Shown here: positions 4,655 to 5,018 of the stretch, in pieces
Position numbering within the stretch: position 1 is the first letter of the stretch
Layout: every line of letters begins with the position of its first letter
Assembly (NCBI GenBank): GCA_017743275.1
Contig: JAGHZG010000173.1
Location: forward strand, 1-5,018
Origin: Chloroflexota bacterium
GTDB taxonomy: Bacteria > Chloroflexota > Anaerolineae > B4-G1 > DUEL01
Direction of reading: 5' to 3'
DNA length: 5,018 nt
Made by a program: the position numbers and the translations under genes
The notes under the pieces: model-generated
Databases searched by the model: none
What the model was told of the DNA's origin: nothing
The model's input: the letters and a program-made list of their open reading frames with translations, nothing else

Positions 4655-5018
4655 ATGACGGAGTCCCGTTTCCTCATAGAAACCCTCCTCCCCCTGCGGG
4701 AACTCTCCGAAGAGGCCCGCCGGGAGAAGGCCATCCGCCACGGCCACATCTCCACCCTCCACGTCTGGTGGGCCCGGCGGCCCCTCGTGGTGGCCCGCGC
4801 CGCCGTCCTGGGCGCCCTGCTCACCGAAGAGGCCGGGGTGGACGAGAACTTCATCGCCCGCCTCTGCCGCTGGGAGGTCCACGACGGCGACCCCGCCGGC
4901 CGCTACCTCCTGGACCAGGCGCGCGCCTTCATCCGCCAGCGCTTCGGCGAGACCCCGCCCCGGGTGCTGGACTCCTTCGCCGGGGGCGGCTCCATCCCCC
5001 TGGAAGCCCTCCGCCTGG
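4655..5018 (+). CDS. DUF1156-type DNA methylase, N-terminal part, 3' truncated
   Basis: Open to the right edge; 121 complete codons are visible. The N-terminus has the conserved DUF1156 pattern: PLRELSEEARREKAIRHGH (13-31), then STLHVWWARRPLVVARA (33-49). Residues 104-119 read LDSFAGGGSIPLEAL-like sequence after V104, which is motif I, the S-adenosylmethionine binding loop of amino-methyltransferases. Family members are large proteins (commonly around 900 residues or more), so most of the gene, including the catalytic (D/N/S)PP(Y/F) motif, lies beyond the window. Expected role: site-specific DNA modification, often within anti-phage loci next to DUF499/DUF3780 proteins and helicases. GC is high (about 72% in one sampled line), like the helicase tail at the left edge and unlike the first AlbA_2 gene. 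The start at 4655 follows GGAGA and an in-frame stop at 4649. Identification as a DUF1156 methylase is firm; target specificity and defence role are inferred. Confidence 0.88.
   Translation, partial: MTESRFLIETLLPLRELSEEARREKAIRHGHISTLHVWWARRPLVVARAAVLGALLTEEAGVDENFIARLCRWEVHDGDPAGRYLLDQARAFIRQRFGETPPRVLDSFAGGGSIPLEALRL

Noticed and set aside
4323..4658. GTG-start ORF of 111 residues on the + strand that overlaps the methylase start by ATGA
   Set aside because: Its frame differs from that of the fossil it crosses, its sequence is made largely of short repeats and hairpin DNA, and no ribosome site precedes it. The ATGA overlap looks coincidental.
1..5018. CRISPR array, tRNA, rRNA or complete insertion sequence
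   Set aside because: No regularly spaced long repeats, cloverleaf-like sequences or transposase motifs were found on either strand.

Overview
The window is a GC-rich bacterial (less likely archaeal) segment. It looks like part of an anti-phage or DNA-modification island. The genes are all on the + strand and, over the first two thirds, tightly packed. High GC, ATGA gene overlaps and the families present would fit a thermophilic Chloroflexota or similar lineage, but the organism cannot be fixed from the sequence alone.

Layout. (1) Positions 1-659 are the 3' end of a gene cut by the window edge. It encodes a coiled coil followed by a DUF3883 (NOV_C-type) domain, the tail usually seen on large SNF2/DEAD-type helicases of DISARM-like islands. 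(2) Positions 656-2302 overlap it by four bases (ATGA) and encode a 548-residue Schlafen-type AlbA_2 / HATPase_c_4 protein with C-terminal winged helices (COG2865-like). (3) After a 71-base spacer holding three copies of a 14-base box, positions 2374-4074 encode a second, divergent protein of the same architecture (566 residues). (4) Positions 4075-4654 form a 580-base non-coding tract. It holds a strong hairpin, a pair of 12-base repeats 21 bases apart, a 48-base fossil of an AlbA_2-type gene, and a roughly 205-base segment bounded by 11-base inverted repeats with hairpins and ~10-base tandem repeats inside. (5) From 4655 to the window end is the start of a DUF1156-type DNA methylase, with the N-terminal DUF1156 signature and SAM-binding motif I.

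How they may work together. The inferred setting is a helicase plus DNA methylase defence locus (DISARM-like or the DUF1156/DUF499 class). Two AlbA_2 proteins sit between the two core genes and could be nucleic-acid or nucleotide-sensing regulators or effectors. The AlbA_2 genes, especially the first, are less GC-rich than the flanking helicase tail and methylase. The fossil and inverted-repeat tract sits exactly at the junction with the methylase. Both suggest that the AlbA_2 pair is an exchangeable cassette. The helicase motor domains and most of the methylase lie outside the window, so the system type cannot be settled here.
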